From assembly GCA_963773665.1 (NCBI GenBank), contig CAVZBZ010000013.1:310001-374000 (forward strand): a DNA stretch of 64,000 nt, written 5' to 3'. A program made the translations under genes and the position numbers. Every line of letters starts with the position of its first letter. The first letter of the stretch is position 1. The notes beneath the pieces are model-generated. The model ran no database searches. It saw only the letters and a list, made by a program, of their open reading frames with translations, and was not told the DNA's origin. Shown piece after piece: positions 1 through 7,573 of this stretch. The DNA comes from DATJLY01 sp963773665. Lineage in GTDB: Bacteria; Pseudomonadota; Alphaproteobacteria; ATCC43930; CGMCC-115725.

Positions 1-285
1 GAGGCCACGATGAGCGACGGCGATCCGCCGCTCATTTTGCAGCGCGGCGAAGCGGTCGAGCTGCCGGAGGCATTTCTCTATCAGGGCACCGCGGACAAGT
101 GGACGCCGGTTGCGACCGTGCAGAATTTCGTCGAACTCTATCGCCGGCGCGGCGGCAAGGCCGAGCTCGCGCTGTTCGACGGCGAGCCGCACGCCTTCGT
201 CAACGACCATCCCGAGCGGCCGAACAGCGCCAAGGCGATCGCGATGCTGGCGCAATTCGCCCGTAGGTTTGGCGGCGCGCCCTAA
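1..285 (+). CDS. alpha/beta hydrolase, C-terminal part (5' end outside window)
   Basis: The reading frame is open from the first base, so the gene begins before the window. An internal ATG at 10 is unlikely to be the true start. The visible ~94 residues carry the end of an alpha/beta-hydrolase fold: 'GTADKWTPV', where the Asp is the likely triad acid, then ~35 residues later 'GEPHAFVND', where the His is the likely triad base. This spacing is typical of dienelactone-hydrolase or acetyl-esterase type enzymes. The nucleophile elbow is not in view, so substrate class cannot be stated. A soluble cytoplasmic hydrolase is the most likely product. Confidence 0.7.
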   Translation, partial: EATMSDGDPPLILQRGEAVELPEAFLYQGTADKWTPVATVQNFVELYRRRGGKAELALFDGEPHAFVNDHPERPNSAKAIAMLAQFARRFGGAP

Positions 286-309
286 GAAATCGCCGGCAGG
301 GGAGGCGCA

Positions 310-534
310 TTGCGGCCCGCCGCGTGTTTGCCGGTCATGGCGCCCCTGATTCATAACCGCTTCTGCGCACATTGCGGACAGCCGGCGGTTAACGCGCGCG
401 TCGAAATAGACGGAACGCTGACCTATCTGTGCCTCGCGCACAGTCAGGCCGCGGCGCCCGCGCAAGTCAACGCGAAGCCCGTCAACGGCTTGCCGGGCGA
501 TCCGCCGCCGCCAGGGAAGCGCGGCGACCGCTGA
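310..534 (+). CDS. small hypothetical protein, zinc-ribbon-like
   Basis: A 74-residue frame opens with TTG at 310, 4 nt after a good Shine-Dalgarno (GGAGG at 301-305). An ATG at 337 would give 66 residues but has no visible ribosome site. The core reads FCAHCGQP, then about 23 residues later LCLAHSQ. This is a C-x2-C plus C-x2-H arrangement that could hold one zinc ion. The C-terminus is Pro/Gly-rich and probably disordered. No family is recognised. It lies in the gap between two convincing genes on the same strand and codon bias looks coding, but it may be spurious. Confidence 0.4.
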   Translation: MRPAACLPVMAPLIHNRFCAHCGQPAVNARVEIDGTLTYLCLAHSQAAAPAQVNAKPVNGLPGDPPPPGKRGDR

Positions 535-607
535 CGGCTCATTGACACGCGTTTCCGCAGTCCGCCATCATCCTCCGCAGCCGCGGCGCGCGCGGAAGGA
601 GGCAGTG

Positions 608-1855
608 ATGGAAGGCTCGTCGAAGATCGGCGAAAAGTTCAATGTCGGCGGAATTCTCCTCGACCGGCCGTTCAAGATCCGGCGGCTCGGCCATTTCGGC
701 TACAACTGCTACAAGATGGACGAGGCGATGGCGTTCTATCGCGACCTCTTGGGCTTCCGCGTGACCGACGCGCTCGACTTCGCCAAGGTGATCCCGGCGC
801 CCAACATGTTTGCCGGCGTGCCGACGACGGTCGGCTGGTTCATGTCGCACGGCACCGACCATCATTCGCACGTGATCTTCCCCAAGGCGGCGATGGACCG
901 CATGGGCCGCGGCAGCGCCGGCGGCCACGTCACCAATCCCGAGGTCACGACCAACCAGATCACCTGGCAGGTCGGCACCCTGCGCGAGGTCGGCGACGGC
1001 ATCGACTGGTTCCGCTCGATCGGCATCAATCCGGGCCGCATCGGCCGCGACGTGCCGGGCTCGAACTGGCACTCCTATCCGTCCGATCCCGAGGGCCACA
1101 CCAACGAAATCTATTACGGCATCGAGCAGATCGGCTGGAACCTGCGCTCGAAGCCGCCGGGCGTGCGCAAGCGCGGCTTCCACGACAAGCCCGATCTGCC
1201 GCAGATCTGCGAGTATCAGGAGCTCGAGGAATTCAAGGCCGAGGGCATGGATCTCGACGCCGGCTTCCACCATGTCGAGAAGGGACCGTTCAAGTACGAC
1301 GTGGGCGGCGTCACGCTGGCGCGCCCGTTCAAGGTCATCAAGATCGGCCCGGTGCGCCTGTTCGTGCGCGACCTCGAAAAAGCTCTCGACTTCTACACCA
1401 AGACGCTGGGCCTGCGCGTCACCGAGGAGGTCGAGTACGAAGGGAACCGCTGCGTCTTCCTGCGCTGCAACACCGAGCACCATTCGCTGGCGCTCTATCC
1501 GATCGAGCTGCGCGAGAAGCTCGGGCTCTCGCCGCACACCACCTGCATGAGCTTCGGCAACCAGGTCGGCGACTATCGGCAGCTCAGGAGCGCCGTCGAT
1601 TTCCTGAAGGCGAACGGCGTCACGATCAAGTACCTGCCGCCGGAACTGTTCCCCGGCATCGACTATTCGGCTTTCGCGGTCGATCCCGACGGCCACACCG
1701 TGCAGCTCTACTACTACATGGAGCAGATCGGCTGGGACGGAAAGGTCCGGCCGAAATCGAAGCGCCGCAAGGTCAGGAACGACCGCTGGCCCGAAGCGGT
1801 CGCGCCCATGGCCGATACGTTCGACGGCGAAACGCTGCTCGGCCCGCTGGGCTGA
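608..1855 (+). CDS. two-domain VOC protein, extradiol-dioxygenase-like
   Basis: 415 residues from ATG 608, preceded by AAGGAGG at 597-603. There are two glyoxalase/bleomycin-resistance (VOC) domains, about residues 24-178 and 240-400, each ending in the same signature (YYGIEQIGW and YYYMEQIGW), so the halves arose by duplication. This is the architecture of type I extradiol (catechol 2,3-) dioxygenases. Candidate metal ligands sit in the N-terminal half: His29, one of His85/86/88 and Glu167 in 'DPEGHTNE'. In the second half the first His is replaced and the final Glu is Gln ('DPDGHTVQ'). It is followed at 23 nt by the HD-domain gene and then the CMD-family gene, probably one operon. Ring cleavage of a catechol-like substrate is inferred; no substrate can be assigned. 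Confidence 0.8.
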   Translation: MEGSSKIGEKFNVGGILLDRPFKIRRLGHFGYNCYKMDEAMAFYRDLLGFRVTDALDFAKVIPAPNMFAGVPTTVGWFMSHGTDHHSHVIFPKAAMDRMGRGSAGGHVTNPEVTTNQITWQVGTLREVGDGIDWFRSIGINPGRIGRDVPGSNWHSYPSDPEGHTNEIYYGIEQIGWNLRSKPPGVRKRGFHDKPDLPQICEYQELEEFKAEGMDLDAGFHHVEKGPFKYDVGGVTLARPFKVIKIGPVRLFVRDLEKALDFYTKTLGLRVTEEVEYEGNRCVFLRCNTEHHSLALYPIELREKLGLSPHTTCMSFGNQVGDYRQLRSAVDFLKANGVTIKYLPPELFPGIDYSAFAVDPDGHTVQLYYYMEQIGWDGKVRPKSKRRKVRNDRWPEAVAPMADTFDGETLLGPLG

Positions 1856-1878
1856 GCCGACGGCAAAGGAGAAAACCC

Positions 1879-2640
1879 ATGACAGCCCCCGCCTCGCTCG
1901 CCGAACGCGCCGACGCGCTCGAGCACAAGATGATCGCCGATCTCGAAGCCGCCATTCCGACCAAGTCGCTGCTCTTCTACCTCGCCGACGGCAAGCGCCA
2001 GATGGACAGTCCGGCAACGCTCGCGGCCGGGCGGACCAACTATCGCATGCTGATGGGCGACGACCCGCGCCTGCCGAAGATGCCGGCGAGGCCGACGCTG
2101 TTCGACTTCTTCAAGTATCGCTTCGCGGCGTCGAACCATGTCCTGCAGAGCGCGACGCACGCCTTGAAGGCCGGGATGAACGAGAAGACCATCCTCGCCT
2201 GTCTCCTGCACGACATCGCCGTCATGGGCTTCATCCGCTGCGACCACGGCTACTGGGGCGCGCAGCTCGTCGAGCCCTATGTCGACGAGGAGGTGAGCTG
2301 GGCGATCCGCGCGCACCAGGCGCTGCGCTTTTATCCCGATGAATCGGTGGGCTATGCCTATCCCGAGATGTACGTCAAGAATTTCGGCGCCGAGTACGAG
2401 CCCGACGACTACATCAAGGCCGATTACGCGCGCGCCCGGAACCACAAATGGTACATGACCGCGCGCCTCATCACCGTGCACGACATCTATTCGTTCGATC
2501 CGAACGCCAAGGTCAGCCTGGACGATTTCGTCAACATCGTCGGGCGCAATTTCAAGCAGCCGGAAGAGGGGCTGGGCTTCGATAACAGCCCGGTCGCCCA
2601 CATGTGGCGCACCCTCATCCGCCCGACGAAATACCTCTGA
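1879..2640 (+). CDS. HD-domain protein, possible mixed-valent diiron oxygenase or phosphohydrolase
   Basis: 253 residues; ATG 1879 follows the strong site AAAGGAG. The HD motif is 'LLHDIAVMGF' (His111-Asp112). Further candidate ligands are His87 ('SNHVLQSATH'), His123 ('CDHGYWGAQL'), His146 ('RAHQ') and Asp202 ('VHDIYSFD'). This six-ligand H...HD...H...H...D pattern is found in two-metal HD proteins, including the HD-domain oxygenases PhnZ and myo-inositol oxygenase as well as dinuclear phosphodiesterases. It lies between a VOC dioxygenase-like gene and a CMD-family gene, and the three share spacing of 13-23 nt. The context favours an oxidative role, but phosphohydrolysis cannot be excluded from sequence alone. 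Confidence 0.75.
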   Translation: MTAPASLAERADALEHKMIADLEAAIPTKSLLFYLADGKRQMDSPATLAAGRTNYRMLMGDDPRLPKMPARPTLFDFFKYRFAASNHVLQSATHALKAGMNEKTILACLLHDIAVMGFIRCDHGYWGAQLVEPYVDEEVSWAIRAHQALRFYPDESVGYAYPEMYVKNFGAEYEPDDYIKADYARARNHKWYMTARLITVHDIYSFDPNAKVSLDDFVNIVGRNFKQPEEGLGFDNSPVAHMWRTLIRPTKYL

Positions 2641-2653
2641 GGAGGAGGACAGC

Positions 2654-3187
2654 ATGGCCGAGCCGAGCCGCATTGCCGAAATCCCCGAAGCGAACCTCAC
2701 GCCTGAGCAAAAATCGGTGTTCGAGGCGCTGGTGAAGGGGCGGGGCCGCCTCCTCACGCCCTACAAGATCTGGATCCACAGCCCCAAGACGGCGGCCGCG
2801 ATGGAGCAGATCGGCACATTTCTCAACAAGCACGGCTCCTTGAGCGAGCGCGAGGTGGAGCTTGCGATCGTGCTGATCGCGCATCACTGGAAGGGCGAGT
2901 ATGTCTATGCCGCGCACGTGAAGCGCTGCCTCGAATTGGGCGTGCCGCAGGGCGTGATCGACGCCATCCGCGCCGACCGCGCGCCCGATCTCGCCAGCCC
3001 CCGCGAGCGCGCGATCTACGAGGTCGCCAAGATGGGCGAGCAGCCGGGCGCCGGCGCCGACGATGCGTTCGAGCGCGCGGTCAAGGCCTTGGGCCGCAAC
3101 GGCCTCGCCGAGGTGCTGGCGCTTCTGGGCTATTACAGCGCGGTCGCGATGGCGATGAAGCTGCACCGCGTGCCGATCCCGGCGTGA
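2654..3187 (+). CDS. carboxymuconolactone decarboxylase (CMD) family protein
   Basis: 177 residues, ATG 2654 behind a GGAGGAGGA ribosome site, 13 nt after the HD gene. The CMD/AhpD-type helical core is visible: 'EVELAIVLIAHHWKGEY' and then 'AAHVKRCLELGV'. The redox CxxC of AhpD is absent, so a peroxidase role is unlikely. Members of this type include gamma-carboxymuconolactone decarboxylase and many uncharacterised catabolic proteins. As the last gene of the VOC-HD unit it may act on a ring-cleavage product (inference). A paralogue of the same kind lies at 59865-60425. Confidence 0.8.
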   Translation: MAEPSRIAEIPEANLTPEQKSVFEALVKGRGRLLTPYKIWIHSPKTAAAMEQIGTFLNKHGSLSEREVELAIVLIAHHWKGEYVYAAHVKRCLELGVPQGVIDAIRADRAPDLASPRERAIYEVAKMGEQPGAGADDAFERAVKALGRNGLAEVLALLGYYSAVAMAMKLHRVPIPA

Positions 3188-3194
3188 GTGCGGC

Positions 3195-3935
3195 TCAGCT
3201 CTCCCCCCGCCACGGCGGGCGCGGGATGGCGCGGTAGGCTTCGCGCAGCGCCTCGGACCAGCGCTCCTGGATCATGCGGAAATAGGCGTCGTCCTCGGTG
3301 ATGCGGCGGCGCACTTCCGGCGCCAGCGCGCCGCGGCGATAGACCAGAAGATCGATCGGCATGCCGACGGTGAGGTTGCTGCGCAGCGTCGAGTCCATCG
3401 ACACCAGCACGAGCTTCACCCCGTCCATCAGCTCGGTGTCGTACTGCACGACGCGGTCGAGGATGGGCTTGCCGTATTTATGCTCGCCGATTTGCAGGAA
3501 CGGCGTGTCCGGCGTCGCCTCGATGAAATTGCCGGCGGAATAGATCTCGAACATGCGCATGCCGCGGCCCTTGATCTCGCCGGCGAGCAGGATCGACACG
3601 TCGAAGCCCACGGCCTGCGCCTTCAGCGCGTCGCCGTCGATGCGGAAGACGCGCCGCACCGCCTCGCCCACGAGCTGCGCCGCGCGGAACGGCGTCGGCA
3701 CGGTATAGAGCGTCTCGACCCGCTCGTCGGTCTTGATGCCCTCGTGCAGCAAATTCACCACCGCCTGGCCGATGGCGAGGTTGCCGGCGGTCAGGAGCGC
3801 GAAATAGCGCTCGTCCGGAATCTTGAAGAGATGCATCTTCGAGAAGATCGAGATGTTGTCGACCCCGGCATTGGTGCGCGTGTCGGCCAAGAGAACGAGC
3901 CCGTCCTTGAGCGCGAGCCCTACGCAATAGGTCAT
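3195..3935 (-). CDS. Anbu, bacterial proteasome-like protease
   Basis: 246 residues on the minus strand, starting MTYCVGLAL. Removal of Met leaves Thr1 as the N-terminal nucleophile. Asp17 (in 'LLADTRTNAG') and Lys32 (in 'SIFSKMH') complete the proteasome-type catalytic set. Length and motifs match Anbu, the ancestral beta-subunit homologue that forms helical or ring assemblies. It is the last gene of a minus-strand set with a transglutaminase-like protein, an alpha-E protein and a circularly permuted ATP-grasp protein, which is the classic Anbu neighbourhood. The family's cellular role is still debated, with peptide ligation or an amide-bond cycle suggested from context. Confidence 0.92.
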   Translation of the reverse strand: MTYCVGLALKDGLVLLADTRTNAGVDNISIFSKMHLFKIPDERYFALLTAGNLAIGQAVVNLLHEGIKTDERVETLYTVPTPFRAAQLVGEAVRRVFRIDGDALKAQAVGFDVSILLAGEIKGRGMRMFEIYSAGNFIEATPDTPFLQIGEHKYGKPILDRVVQYDTELMDGVKLVLVSMDSTLRSNLTVGMPIDLLVYRRGALAPEVRRRITEDDAYFRMIQERWSEALREAYRAIPRPPWRGES

Positions 3936-3954
3936 TTATGCGTCTCCCCGGCGT

Positions 3955-4770
3955 TTATTGTACGCTGTCGGCGGCCGTGATGGCGACTTTGACGGCGAGC
4001 GTCTCCTCGGCCTCGCCGCGCCTTATCCCGCGCACCGGCGCCGCCTGCCAATAATCGAGCCCGATGGCGATGCGGATATAGCTTTCGCCCGGCAGCGCGT
4101 TGTTGGACGGATCGAAACCCGCCCAGCCCAGATCCTCGACATAGGCCTCGGCCCACGCGTGGCTCGCCTGCTCCTCGCCGCCGTCGCGGCCGGTCCACAG
4201 ATAGCCCCCGACATAGCGCGCCGGAATCCCGAGCGTGCGGCACGAGGCGACGAACAGGTGCGCATGGTCCTGGCACACGCCCGAACCCTTGGCGAGCGCC
4301 TGGCTCGCGGTGGTTTTCGCGTCGGTGACGCCTTGGCGATATGCCACGCGCTCGGAAACGGCCGCCATGAGATAGATGAGCCGGTCCATGGCACTTCCGC
4401 CGCGCGCGCTCTCGCCGGCAAGGCGCACGATCGAATCGTCGGGCGCCGTGAGCGTAGTCGCACGCAGGAAATAGAGCGGCGGCAGGCTCTCGCGCGCGTC
4501 GCGCACGAATCCCGCGGTGGCGCGCGTCTCCACGACGCCCTCGACCGCTATCGAGGCGCGCTCGTGCGGGCGGTTCATCGAGTTGCTGTGCACCTGGTTG
4601 CCGAGCCCGTCGATATAGGACGGCAGGTCGCGCTGCCGCTCGCCGCGCACCTGCCAGCCTATGACCGCGAGCCCGTCATAGGTCCGGGGCGTCAGCCTGA
4701 GCGTCTGGATCGCATAAGCGAGCGGGCGCGAATAGCGGTACTCGGTGCGGTGGCGGATGACGAGGCGCAT
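3955..4770 (-). CDS. transglutaminase-like cysteine peptidase of the Anbu operon
   Basis: 271 residues. The N-terminal bacterial-transglutaminase domain opens with 'MRLVIRHRTEYRYSRP', typical of the Anbu-associated family. The catalytic core holds Cys166 ('GSGVCQDHAHLF'), His204 ('ASHAWAEAYVED') and Asp220 ('GWAGFDPSNN'), so the triad is complete. It is separated from Anbu by 19 nt and from the alpha-E gene by 4 nt, which implies one transcript. The family is thought to cleave or form isopeptide/amide bonds on a small substrate. No signal peptide is seen, so it acts in the cytoplasm. Confidence 0.9.
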   Translation of the reverse strand: MRLVIRHRTEYRYSRPLAYAIQTLRLTPRTYDGLAVIGWQVRGERQRDLPSYIDGLGNQVHSNSMNRPHERASIAVEGVVETRATAGFVRDARESLPPLYFLRATTLTAPDDSIVRLAGESARGGSAMDRLIYLMAAVSERVAYRQGVTDAKTTASQALAKGSGVCQDHAHLFVASCRTLGIPARYVGGYLWTGRDGGEEQASHAWAEAYVEDLGWAGFDPSNNALPGESYIRIAIGLDYWQAAPVRGIRRGEAEETLAVKVAITAADSVQ

Positions 4771-4774
4771 GGGC

Positions 4775-5713
4775 TTATGCCAGATAAAGGCGCGAGATCT
4801 CGGCGCCGAGCACGGTCGTGCGGTCGATGAACTCGGTCAGGAACTCGTGCAGGCCGTTCTGGAAGATCGCTTCGATGCGCGCATAGCGCAGCTTCGCGTG
4901 CATCTCGCCGGCAAGCCGGTGGCACTCGCCGCGCTTGCCTCCATAGGCCTCGGCGAGCAGCGTCAGCGAATGCGTGATCTCGTTGAAGCAGCTCATGAGC
5001 GAGCGCGGCATCTCGGGCCGCAGGATCAGGAACTCGGCCACGAGCCACGGCTGCAGCCGCTCGTGATAGACCCAGTGATAGCTCCGCAATGCTGAAACCG
5101 AGCGCAGGATCGATTGCCACTGGTAATAGTCGAGCGCCCCGCCCACGCCCTCGTCCTGCGGCAGCAGCACGTAATATTTGACGTCGAGGATGCGCGCGGT
5201 GCAGTTGGCGCGCTCGACGAAGGTGCCGAGCCGGGTGAAGTACCAGGCGTCGTTGCGCAGCATCGTGCTGCCATAGGCGCCCTCGAACATCTGCGAGCGC
5301 TCGCGGATCCATTCGAGGAAATCCATGACGTCGAGCTTCGAGCGCTCGGCCCATGGGCGCAGGCCGAACCATGTGCCGTTGAGCGAATCCCACATGTCGG
5401 CCGTGAGCGCGGTACGCACGGCCCGCGCGTTGGATCGCGCGGTCTCGAGGCACGAGACGATGCTCGACGGGTTTTCGAGGTCGCGCACCAGGTAATCGAC
5501 CACGTCGGCTGGCGCTGCCTCGGAATACTTGGCGAAGAATCCCGGCTCGCAGCCGGTGGCGATGAGGGTCGAGAGCCATTCGTTGCCGGCGCTGCCGAGC
5601 GAGCGCGCGACGCTCGCCATGCGGTGCGTGACGGCGACGGTGCGCGCCACGTTCTCGGCGCGCTCGACATAGCGCGCGAGCCAGAAAAGACTATCGGCGG
5701 TGCGGCTCAGCAT
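4775..5713 (-). CDS. alpha-E domain protein (Anbu operon)
   Basis: 312 residues from the ATG at 5713; a TTG nine codons upstream (5740) is possible but lacks support. It starts 'MLSRTADSLFWLARYVERAE', the hallmark of the alpha-E domain (formerly DUF403), an all-helical domain found with Anbu, transglutaminase and circularly permuted ATP-grasp proteins, sometimes fused to the latter. No catalytic residues are known for the family. It lies 4 nt upstream of the transglutaminase gene. About 180 nt separate it from the ATP-grasp gene, and that gap is filled largely by an inverted repeat. Confidence 0.9.
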   Translation of the reverse strand: MLSRTADSLFWLARYVERAENVARTVAVTHRMASVARSLGSAGNEWLSTLIATGCEPGFFAKYSEAAPADVVDYLVRDLENPSSIVSCLETARSNARAVRTALTADMWDSLNGTWFGLRPWAERSKLDVMDFLEWIRERSQMFEGAYGSTMLRNDAWYFTRLGTFVERANCTARILDVKYYVLLPQDEGVGGALDYYQWQSILRSVSALRSYHWVYHERLQPWLVAEFLILRPEMPRSLMSCFNEITHSLTLLAEAYGGKRGECHRLAGEMHAKLRYARIEAIFQNGLHEFLTEFIDRTTVLGAEISRLYLA

Positions 5714-5747
5714 CGCGGCGCAACCAACGTCGCTGCACAAGCATCGT

Positions 5748-5866
5748 GCGTCCTTCGACTGCGCGTGCTTCGCACGCTTCGCTCAGGATGAGGAAATGTG
5801 GCGAAGGGCATAAAGAAAATTCCTCATCCTGAGCGAAGCCCCGAAGGGGCGTAGTCGAAGGACGCT
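5748..5866. repeat. long imperfect inverted repeat (REP-like) inside the Anbu operon
   Basis: The left arm (5748-5797) and right arm (5818-5865) are reverse complements over their outer 'gcgtccttcgact / agtcgaaggacgc' ends and inner 'gcttcgctcaggatgagg / cctcatcctgagcgaagc' blocks. A variable 'cgtgcttcgcacg'-type mini-hairpin sits inside each arm. The unit resembles a repeat common in Rhizobiales genomes. In RNA it would fold into a long branched hairpin between the ATP-grasp and alpha-E cistrons, where it could act as a processing or attenuation point. Confidence 0.85.
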
Positions 5867-5894
5867 TTGCATCTCCCCAATCGCATCACGGCCC

Positions 5895-7340
5895 TCACCG
5901 CTCCAGCACCCAGGTGTCCTTGGTGCCGCCGCCCTGGCTCGAATTGACGACGAGCGAGCCCTCCTTGAGCGCGACCCGCGTCAATCCGCCCGGCACGATG
6001 CGGATGTCGCGGCCGACCAGAACGAACGGCCGCAGATCGACATGGCGCGGCGCGATCCCGGAGGCGACGAAGGTCGGGCAGGTCGAAAGCGCGAGCGTCG
6101 GCTGCGCGATGTATTCGTGCGGATTGGCGCGCAGCTTCGCGGCGAAGGCATCGCGCTCCTTGCTGCTTGCCGCAGGCCCCACCAGCATGCCGTGCCCGCC
6201 CGAGCCGCGCGTCTCCTTGACGACGAGCTCGTCCAGATGGTCGAGCACATAGGCAAGATCGTCGCGCCGGCTGCAGGAATATGTCGGCACGTTGCCGAGG
6301 ATCGGCTCCTCGCCGAGATAGAAGCGGATCATCGCCGGGACATGCGGATAGACCGCCTTGTCGTCGGCGATGCCGGCGCCGACGGCGTTCGCCAGCGTGA
6401 CGTTGCCGGCGCGGAACGCATCGAACAGGCCGGGCGGCCCCAGAAGCGAGCCGGGATCGAACGCGAGCGGATCGATATAGGCGTCGTCGATGCGGCGATA
6501 GATCACGTCGACCCGCTTCAGCCCCTCGGTCGTCCGCGTATAGACGACGGCGTCGTCCACCACGAGATCGGCGCCCTCGACCAGCTCGACCCCCATCTCG
6601 TCGGCCAGGAACGAGTGCTCGTAGTACGCGCTGTTGAACGGCCCCGGCGTCAGCACGGCGATGACCGGATCGCGGTCGCAGCCGAGCGGCGCCACCGAGT
6701 GCAGCGTGTCGCGCAGCTCCTCGGGATAGCTCGATACCGGCGCGATGCGGTGGCGCGCGTAAAGCTCGGGAAAGAGCCGCATCGTCGCCTCGCGGTTCTC
6801 GAGCATGTAGGAGACGCCCGAGGGCGTGCGGCAATTGTCCTCGAGCACGTAGAAATCCTTGGGCCCGACCCGGACCACGTCGATGCCGGCGACATGCGTG
6901 TATGCCTTGTGCGGCGGCGCGCAATTCTGCATCTCGGCGGCGAAGCCGTCGTTCAGAAGAATGAGCTCGGCCGGCACCTTGCCCGCGCGCAGGATGTCGC
7001 GCGCGTGATAGACGTCCCACAGGAACGCGTTGATCGCCTTGACGCGCTGCGCGAGGCCGGAGGACAGGTGCTGCCATTCCGCCGCGGACAGCACGCGCGG
7101 AATGATGTCGAACGGAATGATCCGCTCGGGATCGCCGCCCTCGGAGCGCACCGAGAAGGTGATGCCGATGCGGCGGAACAAAAGCTCCGCCTCGCGCCGC
7201 TTGCGCTCCAGATGCTCGGGCGGCGCCTCGTCGAGCCACTGCCGGATGAGCGCGTACTGCTCAACCCAGGGGCCGGGCGCGCCGGTCTCGTTGAACGCGG
7301 CGGCGCCGGGCGATCCGTCTTTGGAGCTGTGCACCTGCAA
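5895..7340 (-). CDS. circularly permuted type 2 ATP-grasp protein (Anbu operon)
   Basis: 481 residues. The start is TTG 7340 or GTG 7334 ('caggtgcac'); no ATG lies near. The protein matches the circularly permuted ATP-grasp family (former DUF404/DUF407): 'LRAGKVPAELILLNDG', 'FYVLEDNCRTPSGVSYMLEN', 'LVEGADLVVDDAVVYTRT', 'VVKETRGSGGHGMLVGP' and 'HVDLRPFVL' near the end. ATP-grasp enzymes join a carboxylate to an amine through an acyl phosphate, so with the transglutaminase and Anbu it suggests an amide-ligation/cleavage cycle. It is the first gene of the minus-strand set; the rest follow after the inverted repeat. Confidence 0.88.
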   Translation of the reverse strand: MQVHSSKDGSPGAAAFNETGAPGPWVEQYALIRQWLDEAPPEHLERKRREAELLFRRIGITFSVRSEGGDPERIIPFDIIPRVLSAAEWQHLSSGLAQRVKAINAFLWDVYHARDILRAGKVPAELILLNDGFAAEMQNCAPPHKAYTHVAGIDVVRVGPKDFYVLEDNCRTPSGVSYMLENREATMRLFPELYARHRIAPVSSYPEELRDTLHSVAPLGCDRDPVIAVLTPGPFNSAYYEHSFLADEMGVELVEGADLVVDDAVVYTRTTEGLKRVDVIYRRIDDAYIDPLAFDPGSLLGPPGLFDAFRAGNVTLANAVGAGIADDKAVYPHVPAMIRFYLGEEPILGNVPTYSCSRRDDLAYVLDHLDELVVKETRGSGGHGMLVGPAASSKERDAFAAKLRANPHEYIAQPTLALSTCPTFVASGIAPRHVDLRPFVLVGRDIRIVPGGLTRVALKEGSLVVNSSQGGGTKDTWVLER

Positions 7341-7500
7341 ACCCCCGCTTCTCTCGTCAGCTCCACCGAAGACCGCCGAGGCAAGCGCCGGGCCAACCGG
7401 TGAAGCCGTTGATTCCGCGCGAATTCCCGGCGACGACCGAAAGCCGGCGGCAACCGCAGAACAAGCTTTGCCTGAAATTTAGGCAGCCTCTCTTCACTCC

Positions 7501-7530
7501 GTCAATGCAAGCGCAGCGAAGCAATCCCCC
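7501..7530. repeat. 30-nt dispersed repeat, copy 1
   Basis: The 30 bases here match 42608-42637 at 27 positions; the common core is 'agcgcagcgaagcaatc'. Both copies lie a short distance before a plus-strand gene. The same motif is a frequent dispersed element in alphaproteobacterial chromosomes. No function is evident. Confidence 0.7.
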
Positions 7531-7573
7531 GGAAGTGCTAAGTATCCGGGCGCATTCGGAAAGGGCAGGGGCC

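Noticed and set aside
539..2017. Open frame of 492 codons antisense to the VOC gene
   Set aside because: No protein features; the plus strand has a strong ribosome site and clear VOC domains.
5748..5866. Inverted repeat as a CRISPR array or insertion-sequence end
   Set aside because: Only one palindromic pair, no spacers, no transposase and no target duplication. It fits a REP-like element.
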